64,000 bases of DNA from Siphonodentalium dalli (GCA_032622095.1 CP136067.1:45675549-45739548), one strand, 5' to 3'; counted from the stretch's first letter, positions 32,751-44,300 are shown. The notes: a model not told the origin generated them from the letters alone. Numbers and translations: made by a program.

Positions 32751-32901
32751 TGTTCGCACAGTTTGTGTACATTATTTGATAGCATTTCAGCAGGGCTTAT
32801 ATTTTGGCGAGAATCCAAATCTTGATTCTTGTAAATATTCTCGCACATTACCATGAAAAAAGTATGTATGGATTCTCGCAAAATCAGATGAAATGTATAC
32901 C
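32751..32901 (-). pseudogene. MULE gene exon, truncated by repeat
   Basis: After acceptor tactggtttctgaacag it continues the previous exon in phase: KVYISSDFARIHTYFFHGNV, REYLQESRFGFSPKYKPC, then a TGA. The remaining 3' part is replaced by the hairpin-headed repeat starting below 32750. Confidence 0.55.
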
Positions 32902-32997
32902 CTGTTCAGAAACCAGTAACAAAATACTATTAAAATAAAATTGAATGTATATGGTTAATTTATAATGTCAAATTATCAATTACATACTTGTAATGGA

Positions 32998-33278
32998 TTT
33001 TGTCCTGTTGATTTCCTTCAATTGAGAGGTATTTATCAATTTCCATTTGTAGGGCTTCCTGGTCTATTCTGCTCCCTCGTTGCTTTGCTAAGAATTTATC
33101 AATGCAGTTTCTTATAGTCCTCTCTTTTGGGAAAAAACGCCGATCCATGTGAGAGGGTTGTTCCTCACCAGAAAACATATCAGTTACATAATTATTTAAA
33201 ATTGTCTGTACCATTCAATGCCAGTTGTTCGATCTTGCTTTTTATCCTGTCGTCTGTGTTCTGGGACATCACATTACC
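32998..33278 (-). pseudogene. MULE gene exon, N-terminal domain with frameshift
   Basis: After acceptor cacctgattttacag it opens NVMSQNTDDRIKSKIEQLAL. It shifts frame near 33200, then reads NNYVTDMFSGEEQPSHMDRR, FFPKERTIRNCIDKFLAKQR and GSRIDQEALQMEIDKYLSIE to donor TACAA|GTATGT. The RRFFP...TIRN and DQE-x-L pattern belongs to the domain that precedes MULE cores in invertebrate CARF-like proteins (memory-based). Confidence 0.6.
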
Positions 33279-33439
33279 CTGTAAAATCAGGTGAAATTGT
33301 GACCGAATATTTACACAACGTTGTGGAGTTATTTATTTCACACTAATTAGATTTTCCATGACTACCTAATAAGTTGCAAGCTTCAAACTTTTTGAAATGC
33401 TCTTCGTGTTTTTCGGCCGAAATGATCCCAAAATTACTC

Positions 33440-33690
33440 ATTCCCATCTACATGTCAATGTTAACATCCACGACAAGTTTCATTATGATCAGAAAAATAT
33501 TAAAACCTGTAACCTTTGCTAATGGATTGAATTTAGAAAATCCAAGATAGCCACTGGCGGCCATGTTCTTTTTCTTTCTGAATGACTACTAAATGACTCG
33601 TTCCCATCTACATGTCGACAGCTATGACAAATTTCATAATGATATGACCAAATCCGTTCTGTAGCCTGTGCTAAAGAAATTTGTTGATAG
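33440..33690. repeat. inverted copy of the 'acatgtagatgggaac' repeat
   Basis: Carries 'ttcccatctacatgtc' twice (about 33444 and 33602), 'agatagccactggcggcc' and 'gtagcctgtgctaaag'. See 4693-4930. Confidence 0.5.
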
Positions 33691-34049
33691 ACGCACACAC
33701 ACATGAATGATGGATATGAAGCCATGGCATTAGCTCATATTAACAACGTAAAGTCGAGCTAAATATTATATTGTTCCCAGAGCTGATAAGCTAGAGTCTT
33801 TATGAAACACTCTTTAGGCGACACCAATTTTGTCTGGTGTACGAACATGTGGGGAGAAAAAAAGTAGATGCAGGAGGGGAAAAAATAAATATATTGTCCC
33901 CCCAATTTATATCAAGTAAATCATGGAACTTTATATAAATTTTACACAAATTGTGAGAGAACAAAATTTGTAATGAAATTCTGAATGTTCGTAAACCAGA
34001 CTTAAAAATTGGTGTCGCCTTATAAACATTACATTTTCCCTAGTGACTT

Positions 34050-34870
34050 GTTATGCCCCCGATCTCCGATGGAGATTTGGGGGTATATAGTGGAGCCCTC
34101 CGTCCGTACGAACGTTTCAACTCATAACTTTGGTTTCGCTAACTCAATTCAGTTGATCTTTGGTATGCTAATAGACCAGCCGGGGGGACAAGATTTCCCC
34201 ATAACTGCGGTTTCGTCCGCCCATTTTTTCCAGAGTTACGCCCCTTTTTGGACTTAGAAAATTCAGTTTTCTGTGGCATACGAACGTTTCAACTCATAAC
34301 TTTGGTTTCGCTAATTCAATTCAGTTGATCTTTGGTATGCCAATAGACCAGCCGGGGGGACAAGATTTCCTCCATAGCCGTGGTTTCGTCCGCCCATTTT
34401 TTCCAGAGTTACGCCCCTTTTTGGACTTAGAAAATTCAGTTTTCTGTGGCATACGAACGTTTCAACTCAACTTTGGTTTCGCTAATTCAATTCAGTTGAT
34501 CTTTGGTATGCCAATAGACCAGCCGGGGGGACAAGATTTCCCCCATAGCCGTGGTTTCGTCCGCCCATTTTTTCCAGAGTTACGCCCCTTTTTGGACTTA
34601 GAAAATTCAGGTTTTCTGCTACTTTTTAGGTTTCCAGATGATAACTTGATTTTGGATTGTTTATTTGCAAAACCCGTTTTTTGTGTATTACCAATATTGT
34701 AATACAGGTCAAGGTAAAATTTCGGTTCAATCGGATAATTTTTGTGAGAGTTAAGACCCTTTTTCGACTTAAAAACAATTCAGTTTTTTTTTTAGAAAAT
34801 TCGGTTTTTCCTTCTATTTTTGTGGCACCAGACCAAATTTGAAGCTAATATAGAACAACATGTGGCATTT
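34050..34870 (+). repeat. hairpin-headed repeat, copy D, with three tandem units
   Basis: Head CCCCCGATCTCC-gat-GGAGATTTGGGGG, then 'tatatagtggagccctcc' and GTCCGT. The unit 'acgaacgtttcaactcataa' to 'ttggacttagaaaattcag' (about 165-178 bp) is present three times from 34108 to 34610. The decayed remainder to 34870 holds 'gagttaagaccctttttcga'. Open frames inside are artefacts of the repeated unit. Confidence 0.75.
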
Positions 34871-35110
34871 TTATAGCGCTTAACCAGAAAGTTTCTCTGA
34901 TTGTACAGTCGAGGGCGTTACCTCCGCCCAGCGGTGCACTTGTAGTATTTATGAAATGCTCCTTATAAAAAAATTATATTGCTATTGGAGACCTGTAAAC
35001 TAGAATCTTTACAAAATGCTCTTTAATAGAAAAATTATATTGTCATTGATGACCGGATATAGGCTGATAAGCTATATAATCTAAGGTCTTTGTGGAAGAA
35101 TAATTCTTAC

Positions 35111-35274
35111 TTTGCCAACTTCATGAAAAGAATGATCTTCCACTTGTGGCAACTTTAGCAAATAACCTCCATTGCCAGTTGAACCAGTCGTCACTTTGTC
35201 TTTAATTCTTTTGACAACAATCCTCCTATACCACATTTTACTTTTCTGGCCAATGTCAAGTCTCCTTAAATATA
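35111..35274 (-). CDS. MULE gene exon, N-terminal domain
   Basis: Between acceptor taatatatttaag and donor GGCAAA|GTAAGA, open in one frame. It encodes RLDIGQKSKMWYRRIVVKRI, KDKVTTGSTGNGGYLLKLPQ and VEDHSFHEVGK. It joins the 33278 exon in phase 0. The join to the upstream exon needs a weak donor (AT|GTTTTG). Confidence 0.55.
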
Positions 35275-35549
35275 TTACAAATTTGTATGTTAGAATGTTA
35301 TCTATTTTATGTTTTATCTGAATTTACTCAACATTTTGAACATGATTATCCACTCACTGAACTGTGGAAGCTTTGTCATACATGTATGTTCAGAAGAGGC
35401 AAGAATTTTGGATGAATTCAAATAACATGCAATCAGAATTGTAATATATGCAATGAATTATGCATCTTTAGAATGTTTTTTGGTGTCCATGCATTTTGTA
35501 GAACGAACACTGTTGTGTAAGTTAGTCAAAACATTTTCTGTCGGAATAC

Positions 35550-35660
35550 CTTGAATTCCTCAAACGTCGTTACTTCTCTGATGATTATCTGTGCAGAGCA
35601 CCCAAACTTGACCGTGTCTTGGATCTGTTTTTTTGACTTCACCCATGTGTTGTTATCACT
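35550..35660 (-). CDS. MULE gene first recognised exon
   Basis: After acceptor gtactttttcttcag it encodes SDNNTWVKSKKQIQDTVKFG and CSAQIIIREVTTFEEFK, with candidate donors AAG|GTATTC or further down. It resembles the start of the DNA-binding region of CARF-like MULE proteins. No start exon upstream was found. Confidence 0.45.
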
Positions 35661-36109
35661 CTGAAGAAAAAGTACATGCTAAATTTCAATTAAGAACTTT
35701 ACTGTACGATGTGAAGCACATGCAGCACCTATTGGCCATTTCAGATTTTACTCTTTGCATGACTACTGTACATTTTATACAATTATGTTTTAACCACCAA
35801 TTGCTGCACATCTGTTTTTTCTTGGCAGAAAAACATGCGCCTCATTCTCAGTATATGAATATTAATGGTGGTAATTTCTATGTTATTAAATACTATTGTA
35901 GTATTGTACTATCAACATGTGAGAAATTTATAACTCAAGAACAAATTAATAATGAAAAATTTACACATTCACTTGAGAGCTTTCCGATGAATGGCAACAA
36001 GCTATATTTGCGACTAAATTCTGAAGTTACCCATAATTCTGCTGTGGTTAAGGAGTCGATTATTTAGGGCATTTAATTATGAAAATCTAGGATGACGATG
36101 TGCATAAAC

Positions 36110-38867
36110 TTAAAGGGATACTGTACCCAAATGTTGTTGTTGGTTTCTATAGTCATTGGGTCGGAGAATAAGGTAACAATTTTTCCATTATTTGAAAGTC
36201 TGTTGAGTACGAAGTAGTGTTACGGATGGCAAAGTTACCGGAATGCAAAAATAAAAAAAATTGTTGTCGAGTAATTTTTGTACAGTTTTCAACTAAATGT
36301 ATCAACTAAAAGTTATATTATTTGCATACTGGTCACATATACTCATTTAAGTTATTGTATCGTCACTAGTCAGTGTGTGGCTTGAGTTTTCTCCCCGTAT
36401 CAGCATAATGGTGTAAAGGATCATGTGTGCAATGGGTTTACTAATCCAGTATCCTTCAAATATCTGGTTAAGTCTTGTACACGGAAATTCGTATTTTAAA
36501 TTAAGACATTTTATGGCTCGTCATAAATTCAATTTATATTAAATTATTAACTTTTAAATTATTTATTTTATTTTTGTTTATTTTTTTTTTATTGAGGACG
36601 TATATATAACAAAAAAGAATGAGACAGACAGACATACGTATAGCACAAGCATTATAGTAACAATACATTGATAAATATTATATTCTAGCACTCACTATTG
36701 CACGCTCCCAAGTGAATTTCACTTGGGCTACTTTCTCACTGGCGACATTAGTAAAATCATACGTGAATCATATAGTTGTGGTAAAGAGATAAATAGATTG
36801 TTATTCCGTTAGCCATTGGGCGACACAACGTTAGCGCACTGAATCAAGAACGTCATTTATACTGTAACATAAAGAGTTAGGATTGGCGCTGATAATTTTG
36901 TGTCGGCCTTTTGATGATCGAGTTAAGAAATGATTAATGTAAATTTGAGAGATGGCTCGGGTTCCGGGCTATATGTATATAACTGTGTTATTCGGAGTAT
37001 ATACATGTATCAAGTTAGTTTTATTTGTGGATGTCAGAAAGTCAATCAGTGTTGTCATTAATTACATTTTCAAAGGGTAGCCATCGCTTTTGAAACTCTT
37101 GATATAGCATGTTGCATCTGGATGTGTACTTATCGCATTCATATTTGAATTTCAATTCAGCGACAAACGCCTTTATTGAGAGTTGGATCGGGTCAAATTT
37201 AGTCCTATAAATATATTGCTTTAGAACAAGTAGAAAGTAGTTTATGATGGAATTCACTTGACAGTGATTAGCGCCAAAAAGCATATTTGGTTTGGTAATA
37301 TGTATAGACACTTGATTTGTTTTCAGCCAAGACTGAAGTTCGGTTATGAACCGATTTGTGTGTGGGCAGTCCCAGAAAATGTGAGAAATGTTTTCTTGAG
37401 TATTTTCGCATCTCTTACATAGATCATCAGCTCTTATGCCTGCTATCTTCAGAAATTTGTTCGTCGAGAGGATTCTCGTATTAATTCTATATTGGAGCCA
37501 TTGAAGTTTGGTGTCAGGCGTGGTAGTAAATGGATTACGAAATATATTGTCCCATGATTGTGAGTCGTCTTTTATTTCCGATTTCCATTTTTTACATGAG
37601 TTTGGCACCCATGTTCCCTATTGACAGGGTTCTATGAAAGAGTTGACCGCCTTTATGATCCCTTAATAACGGGCTCAAATGTTTGGGTAAGAACGGAGAG
37701 TGTAATCGTAGGAGGGGCTGATTTCGAGAGTTTGAAAGCCTATATATTTGGCGTTTTAGGCTAGCCATAGTAATGAAGTTAGTAGAAATATTGAATGTAG
37801 CCTTAAGGGAGTCGGGGGTGTGAAATTCCCCATTGGCTTGGAACATATCGTTTACAAAATATATGCCTGCATTTCTCCACGAATTAAAGTTAATGGGGAT
37901 TCCTTCCATTCTAATGTTAGAATTATTCCATATGGTCGCTGACATGATATTACCATTTTTATCATCTATGCTTATGAATTTGCACCAAGAGCTGAGAACA
38001 TCCCTCCAAAATGGGTTAGACATATTTGAAGTTTGTTTTGACAGGAACTTAGCATCATATGTTAGGTACAGGGGATCATATATAATGGGGTTGTCTTTTA
38101 GGAGAGGGGCCCATTTTGATTGTTTACATATTAGACGTCTCAGCCATGTGATTTTCATTGCGTCGTTAAAATGTTCCAAGTTGACCATTTTCAATCCTCC
38201 TAGGGGGTAATCAAGACATAACTGCTTCCTTTCCAGATAAAATGGAATAAAATTGTGTTTAACTTCTTAATGAAAGCATCGTCTGGACTGGGGAGAGACA
38301 TGAATATGTGGGTTAGCTTTGGAAGAATAAGTGTCTTAATGAGTTATTCTTCCAATTGGGGTTAATAGCCTGTGGCTCCATGTCTTGGTTAGTCGTTCTA
38401 TTTCGTCCAATTTACCGGAGTAGTTTGACATCATTTTTTGAAGATCAGTGTTGAAATTAATGCCCAGAAAGTTGAATGTTTTTGAGTAAGATAATTTTAA
38501 ATCTTGGCACATGGTTGACTCATAGTTTGTTCTTGACCCTATCCATGCCGCCTGGCATTTCTCCGGGTTAATACGCAGTCCCGAAACCCGAGCATATAGG
38601 TCAAGTATTGAGTAGGCCTCACGTATGCTACTTTCATTGCCATCAAGTATGAACGTTGTGTCGTCCGCGTATTGTGATAGTTTATACTCTGAACCACCGA
38701 GGACTATTCCTTTAATTTAATAAATTTTAAGATAGCCTATTAACCTGAGGCTGAGCTTTTACAGAATACATCTTCGACTCAAATTACTTATGTTTCTATA
38801 TATTATCGATATTAGATGGTTGTTATCACCGGAAATTTATTGAAAATGGCGTAAAGTACCCCTTTAA
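36110..38867. mobile_element. inverted-repeat MITE split by a LINE insertion
   Basis: Left end TTAAAGGGATACTGTACCC at 36110; right end GGCGTAAAGTACCCCTTTAA finishing at 38867. Only 36110-36555 and 38719-38867 belong to the MITE (about 600 bp). The middle is the LINE. No class assigned; a TA or TTAA target is possible. Confidence 0.6.
36555..38718 (-). pseudogene. 5'-truncated LINE: reverse transcriptase end and zinc-finger C-terminus
   Basis: The minus strand starts inside the RT: IKGIVLGGSEYKLSQYADDT with the catalytic YADD, then SGLRINPEKCQAAWIG and FNFLGINFNTD. After a frameshift near 38345 it is open from 38194 to 37592 (NLEHFNDAMKITWLRRLICK and onward). After a frame change at about 37600 it runs to 37042 with KLQWLQYRINTRILSTNKFL, CKRCENTQENISHIFWDCPH and a stop. 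The C-x2-C...H-x4-C is the zf-RVT knuckle typical of L1/Tx1-type ORF2. An A-rich tail lies at about 36590-36555 on the minus strand. 5' truncation is the normal product of target-primed reverse transcription. Two frameshifts make it inactive. Confidence 0.85.
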
Positions 38868-38873
38868 TTGTCC

Positions 38874-39625
38874 CCCGTAAAATTTATTTTCGGGGGACTA
38901 TTGTAATCAGCTCCATCCGTCCGTCCGTCCGGAGTTATAACTCCAGTAATGACAATACCGTTTTTGTGTGGATCAGTCATATCAGTTCGAATTTGAGTTT
39001 GATTCGATGATTTTTTCCTAGAGTTATGAACTTTTTTCGACTTGGAAAATTCAATTTTCTTCTTTTTTCTTTGGTTTCCGGATGATAACTCAAGTTTGGA
39101 CTGTTCATTTGAAAATATCGTTTTTTTGGGCGTCATTGATATCAATTGATCCGATGATTTTTCTCAGTTATGGGCTTTTCAACTTAGAAAATTCAAATTT
39201 ACTTTGGTTTATATCTGGATAACTCAAGTTTGGATTGTTTAATGGAAATTCTGTTTTTTTGTGTGGGTCAATCATATTAAAATACAGGTCAAGTTCGAAT
39301 TTGAGTTTGATCCAATGATTTTTCCCAGACTTATGGGCCTTTCGACTTTGAATTTTTTATATTTTCTGTGAGTGGTGTAATCAATTCCTCCTACAGATTT
39401 GATCGTAGATATTTGAGACTTAAGAGTATTGTTACTCACATATTGCAGATGTGCAACATGTATATAGATGACGGAATAATTAACCATTTCGACTTAGAAC
39501 ATTTCAACATTTTTTTTTTATTTCTTTAACAAAGCGGCCATCGACATTTGTTTCCATTTCTTTAACAAAGCGGCCATCGACTTGCCACGTTGTCGGGGGA
39601 CGCTGTGGTCGGCCGACCTTTTATT
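38874..39625 (+). repeat. hairpin-headed repeat, copy C
   Basis: Head GTCCCCCGTAAAATT-t-ATTTTCGGGGGAC, 'tattgtaatcagctccatcc' and TCCGTCCGTCCGG. Body with three units of 'ggtttccggatgataactca' type. The segment 'atttctttaacaaagcggcc' is doubled near the end (39521 and 39557). Tail 'cgggggacgctgtgg', hairpin GGTCGGCCGACC (39607-39618), TTTTATT. It starts right beside the MITE end. Confidence 0.75.
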
Positions 39626-39730
39626 AAACATGCATGACCTAATTGACCTTATCTCTATATTTACACTCACACATGCATTCGTACTGGGGAACATGAATGA
39701 AGGATGGGAGTTGGTTGAGTAAATATAAGT

Positions 39731-39879
39731 AATGGATATTGATTTTGTTGCGTTCCATAGAGTATGGATGCAAGTTGGTCTGACATTTGTATTTGTTCGC
39801 TTTCGCGTTCCACACAAAATGTCAGACCAACTTGCATACATACTCTAGATATGGAACCAAATCAAATCGACATCCATTT
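39731..39879. repeat. long imperfect hairpin, ~62-bp arms
   Basis: The left arm 39731-39790 and right arm 39812-39879 are complementary with a few mismatches; the inner 18 bp (tgcaagttggtctgacat) is perfect. The loop is about 21 nt. It could be a small foldback element or a transcribed hairpin. Confidence 0.75.
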
Positions 39880-40499
39880 CTTAAATACAATATATGGTTA
39901 TATGAAGAGAATGGTTCAGAAAGAACACCAATTTCAATGAAATGTTTAATACTTTTCTCATATTTTCTCTCTCTGTATTTTGTTTTCTCTTCGTGGCCTG
40001 ATGTCTGTCCTTGCCATACTGGCAATCATATACCTTCTCGCCAAGTTTGATGTACAGTTGGGTAAATTATAGCCACAAATAGTACCACCACCGTCAACCA
40101 CTGGTATGTGTTGGTTTCGGTGCAACAGGTGTCTAACCGTGAATGGTGTGCAAATCGCGGGCCATGTGGTCATTCGGCATCGAGCATTCTTCCGTTACGA
40201 GCATTTTTCCGTTACGAGCATATCCGGATGCATGGGGTGGTATTGTTGATTCTCTCTTGTCATAGTTTGGAAACTAAGAAGTTATTGTCTTGTGTAGTCA
40301 AGATTGTTAAATATTATTCTGTTAAACCGTATTAGTATTTAAAGGTGCATACAGCATGCACAGTAATAGATAAAAGTTTGCTTTTAATATATTTATTATT
40401 GATAACTTTCACATGTTGAACCACTGTTACGTATACAATACTGTAACAGACTAACCATGTCAGTCATTTTTATATGCTTGTTTTTTTTTTAACGGGACA

Positions 40500-40695
40500 A
40501 ATTATGTTATTGGTCTATCTATTCATTCATCTGTCCATTCAATTTTGGTTTCAGGATGATAACTTTAGATTGTCTCAACAGTTCAACTGAATAGAATGAA
40601 ATTGATATATATGTGTGCCAGCACAAAATACAGGTCAAATTCAAATTTTGGTTCCTCCCACCCATTTTCACCAGTTATGGCCCTTTTTGTTGGAA
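40500..40695 (+). repeat. mollusc-type short repeat, second copy of 3860 type
   Basis: Shares with 3860-4082 'tttggtttcaggatgataac', 'tagattgtctcaac', 'acaaaatacaggtcaaatt' and 'cccacccattttcaccag'. Confidence 0.55.
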
Positions 40696-40748
40696 TTTGC
40701 ACTCAAGTTGAGCCTGCATATGACTACATAAGTATTAACTTAAATTAA

Positions 40749-41040
40749 AGCTGAAGGGGTCACTCTCACAAAATAAAGTGCTGAAGGGTACATAGGATTT
40801 TCGAAATGTGCTGAAGGGTCCACAGATTTTGAAATGTCGTTCTAAAGGACATTCAGTTTTTGTATCTGCCATGATTTCTGTTAGAAAATAATTGTTTACG
40901 TTCCAATGAAAATGTAATGAAAACAAATTGTTAATGGACGGCAGACTTTCATAAACACAATTTGAGTAGTGGTGGTCGTGCTGATCACAAATCCTGTGTA
41001 CCCTTCAGCACTTTTTTTGGTGAGAGTGACCCCTTCAGCT
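40749..41040. mobile_element. 292-bp MITE with ~57-bp terminal inverted repeats
   Basis: Inward ends AGCTGAAGGGGTCACTCTCA on both sides, with inverted similarity for about 57 bp, flanked by a perfect AAATTAA duplication (40742-40748 and 41041-41047). The word 'tgctgaagggt' recurs inside. No coding capacity. Confidence 0.85.
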
Positions 41041-41170
41041 AAATTAACACTTTTTATATTTTTCACATATCAGCTGCAACGGCCTTACTAGTATATGCCT
41101 TAACACTTTCATAATGGGAGCTGTGCTGTTGCAGCATTAAATATCCTGTGCCACTGCAGTCTCTTATACG

Positions 41171-41304
41171 TATGCGAGTTTCTCCCTTATGGAGCCTCGC
41201 ATTTATAAAGAGAATGCACTGGCTTATACGGTCAAGGTAAATATTGTTAGGTGAATGTATTCTTATATATATATGCGAGGTTCCCTATGAGAGACTCACA
41301 TATA
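41171..41304. repeat. two GCGAG-CTCCC hairpin repeats
   Basis: Copies at 41171-41213 (TATGCGAGTTTCTCCC...GGAGCCTCGCAT) and 41272-41304 (TATGCGAGGTTCCC...GAGAGACTCACATA), each followed by 'tata..agaatgcayt'. Compare 32191. Confidence 0.55.
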
Positions 41305-43407
41305 TATGAGAATGCATTTGCACAGGGTTTTCTCAAAATTCTACCATTGTATTGGTCGGTGATTGGCTTATTGTTATATGATACACCATAACAGAGATGC
41401 GAGTATAATTAATAATTGACTGCTTTCCTACCGATATCAAAAATCGTTCGAACCACTAGTGTCGAAACATAAGACTTAAGGTTGATAATGATAATATCAG
41501 GGATAGCATTTTAAAAATATTTTCTTTGGCAAATTATTTGACAAAAAATTTAATTTTGGTCCAGCACGGACACTGCTGTTATTTAGATATGAAATAATTC
41601 TAGACTCACACTCACAGAATAACCATTCGTGTATGATATTTTAATATTTACATTATATGAACTCCATGTTGTCATCCATAATTATGTTGTACAAAATATT
41701 TGACACTTTTATAAAATTACATTGTCTCAATTATGTATTTTGACCAATGATATGTTTCCTGTTGAAATAAAACAATATTTAAGAGTTCATCAACTTTTTT
41801 ATATATTTCAAGACCGTCTAAGCCAGGGGGTGGGGGGGGGTAGTAAAAATATTTGCAGTAAGGTATGCCGTTATTTTTGCATCTTGTCATTTTCGGGGAC
41901 CCACCAACCCAAACCTGCACAAAATTAATTTATTGACACCCACCACCCTCCAAATTTCACTAAATTTGGTCTAAATCCTCATAAAACTCCACTAGTATCA
42001 CTCATATGACTGGGCATTGATCTCATTTACTTCAAATTATAGTTTAACCTGTTCAGAAGCTGTTTTTGTTGGAAAAAAAAATAAAAAATGTTGTATAAAT
42101 TGCTGATCATCTGTAAACCTATGTCATTGGGGAGGATGCAGACAATTCCATGATTTCTAACTATTTCCTGTTTAGTCTGTCAACCAGCCCATTTATATCT
42201 AACATTATTCCATACCACTTTTGTTAGTCTATTGAGTAACTTCTATTATACTATAAAGCTAGCTGAAACAGGCTCACATCGGGAGCCTATATTCAGCATC
42301 TGAGACCCTGTGGCCAATTTTGTGGGGAAAAGGCACACATTTTAATCTTAGACCGAGCCTTTATTTAGCGGCGGCCCCTTTGTGCGCTTCATGCACATTT
42401 TGATCATTGAAACCTTTATTTTTTAATAAATATGGTGTTTTTGCAGTTATAAATTCTTATGATATGTTTAACACAACAAATATATGCACAAAAGGTCTTT
42501 AGTTAAAAAAGTCATGAGGTTGTAAAATAAACATGTTATTTGCCCCTCGGGTCATCCACCCACCCCGGCATACCTTCCTGCAAATTTTGTATTACCCATC
42601 AGGACTAACAAATATGTTTCTGGTAATGCACCTAAGTCTGTAGGCCCCACACCTCCCCATATCACCTGTGTAGTGTGTGGACTTATACCAGTAATTAGTG
42701 TCTAGAAGAAATAAATGGTTTACAAAAATAGTTGACAGTGGCCAGCGTCTGGTATGTATTTCAATTCATATTTACCAACGTTCAATATTACAAATAGCCA
42801 CAGATCAGATCACTGACAAAAAATTTATCATGACACTAATATGTAGTTATAGTGTGGTGACGAATTTTGTGTGTGTGGGGGGGGGGGCTCATGCGTTCAA
42901 CTGAATGTGATGGACCCTCTTAACTTCGTGAAAAATATACAGTAAATGTTAATTTTTTTCTGACGTTTATATGCTCGTTAATAGTCGTTTGCCTCGGCCA
43001 GAGAACGTGTTGATAACTTGATTGCATCAGAATAAGTTTTGGGCCAAAATCGTAACTTTTAACTCATTAAAACGTGGGACACGCAAATTCATAACGGAAG
43101 GATAACATTATATTATAATTTAAATATGCTGATCACTGTATCAGACATTCAGAGTAATAGACTAATACTAATGCCTAATGCCAGTAATGGGGTTTGGAGA
43201 TACCGATTCAGTCAGACTCAGAGTGCCCATTGCTTCATATAATGTGCTCAATGCAGTGAGCATGAACAAATTCTAATAAGTATTAAAATACTACTAATTG
43301 TACTCAATATACTTAGTAATAAAACTAATGAGTAATGTTGAGCAGACTAATGTAGATGAGTACTACTACTAGTGTTACTGTTACTAGTGTTAGTGACGTA
43401 GCCGTAG
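41305..43407. other. intergenic stretch, no gene recognised
   Basis: Contains G-runs (about 41825-41840 and 42878-42887) and a degenerate ACT/ACTAG-rich simple stretch (43265-43400). No splice-flanked open block is convincing. Confidence 0.5.
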
Positions 43408-43570
43408 CTAGGACCTATACTTAATACTATAAAAATAGTCTATATCATGACTTAAGGCCTTTAAGAGCGTACTTATGTTTCCAAAACCCTTGTCGGTCTT
43501 ATACTCTGGGTATTTAATACACAGTTCCTCTCTGTGGTGCTTTATACTTTCAAATACATCATTTAAATCT
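43408..43570 (-). CDS. candidate terminal exon, unknown protein
   Basis: After acceptor aatatgaatttcttcag it encodes RDLNDVFESIKHHREELCIK and YPEYKTDKGFGNISTLLKAL, ending YFYSIKYRS and TAG. The composition is protein-like and helical. No domain is recognised. An ATG lies just upstream (43596), so a short first exon is also possible. Confidence 0.3.
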
Positions 43571-43706
43571 CTGAAGAAATTCATATTTGCCTCCAACAGA
43601 CACTACCTTCAACGTACTGTTGTTTACCATAACAACCGACAGTCGCCCAACATCCGGTAATACTCTGCATGTAGTTGGTTACGATCACCGGTTACGAAGT
43701 GATTCC

Positions 43707-43912
43707 TCATCCTGGAGTATTGCATAGATCATTTACCAACACAATCAGGCTCTTGCTTAGGTAAAATATAGTAGGTCTTTATGATAGCATGCTGTTTACG
43801 CGATAGTCATGGTATATATGAACGAAACTGTATGCGTTTTAATGTTTTTCTGTTTGCAGTCATTGGAACCAATATGGATATTTTCGACAACTAAGGCCTC
43901 CCGTGCCTTTAA
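43707..43912 (-). mobile_element. TTAAAGGYAC-family element, third copy (partial)
   Basis: Ends GTGCCTTTAA at 43903-43912. The stretch is the inverted match of 94-265, and its left part matches 19310-19345 inverted ('aatactccaggatgagga'). Confidence 0.55.
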
Positions 43913-44300
43913 GTTATTAATTAATTAGTCAGATAGTTTCAATAGAATCATCGCTGTTAATAATAGCGCTCTTACAAGTGGTGGCTCCCATAAGATTTTT
44001 ACGTCAAGTTTTTTTTAGAACCCCACAAAAAATAATAAGGCCAAACAAAATTATACCTGTGTTTGGGGTCCCACCATCTCTGAGAATTAGGTTAGGTAGT
44101 CCGAGGAAGGTAGATTTTTTAATATTTTGTTTAAACTTTTCTGAAATACTGTGGACATTGAAATTGTATTTTATCTCAAAGTACTTCAATAGGACGATAT
44201 ATATTAAAATACATTAATTTGTTAATTTGATTTGACCAAAACTCAATATCTGTGTATAGGGGTAATGTAAATGTACTGGAGATGAAATAACAAGTATATG

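Larger units (their letters stand above)
22564..35660 (-). pseudogene. multi-exon MULE transposase gene (CARF-like N-term, core, SWIM, PHD)
   Basis: At least thirteen minus-strand exons with good splice sites spell a MULE-type transposase. In order: N-terminal domain (35660-32998) with RRFFP and TIRNCIDKFLAKQRGSR, which from memory resembles proteins annotated as calcium-responsive transcription factor-like; transposase core with ICLIDATYKTTRYDL and NHFMVDYSTAEINA; a 'TNNGLERQN' exon; a SWIM zinc-finger exon; a basic linker; and a PHD finger. Phases match at most joins. Breaks are frameshifts (about 33200, 29415, 25845), a stop plus repeat insertion in the 32.8-kb exon, a nonsense codon at 22747 and a missing exon after the core. 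MULE transposases cut and paste DNA in the nucleus. This copy is dead, but its exon layout is largely readable. Confidence 0.75.

Noticed and set aside
34325-34702. 125-codon plus-strand open frame
   Set aside because: It translates the three tandem units of a hairpin-headed repeat (the same peptide repeats), so it is a by-product of repetition.
35633-36067. 144-codon plus-strand open frame
   Set aside because: It overlaps a convincing minus-strand MULE exon end, has no domain and no splice signals, and is rich in codons expected in AT-rich DNA. Kept out, though it is long for chance.
37833-38210. 125-codon plus-strand open frame
   Set aside because: Antisense shadow of the LINE reverse transcriptase.
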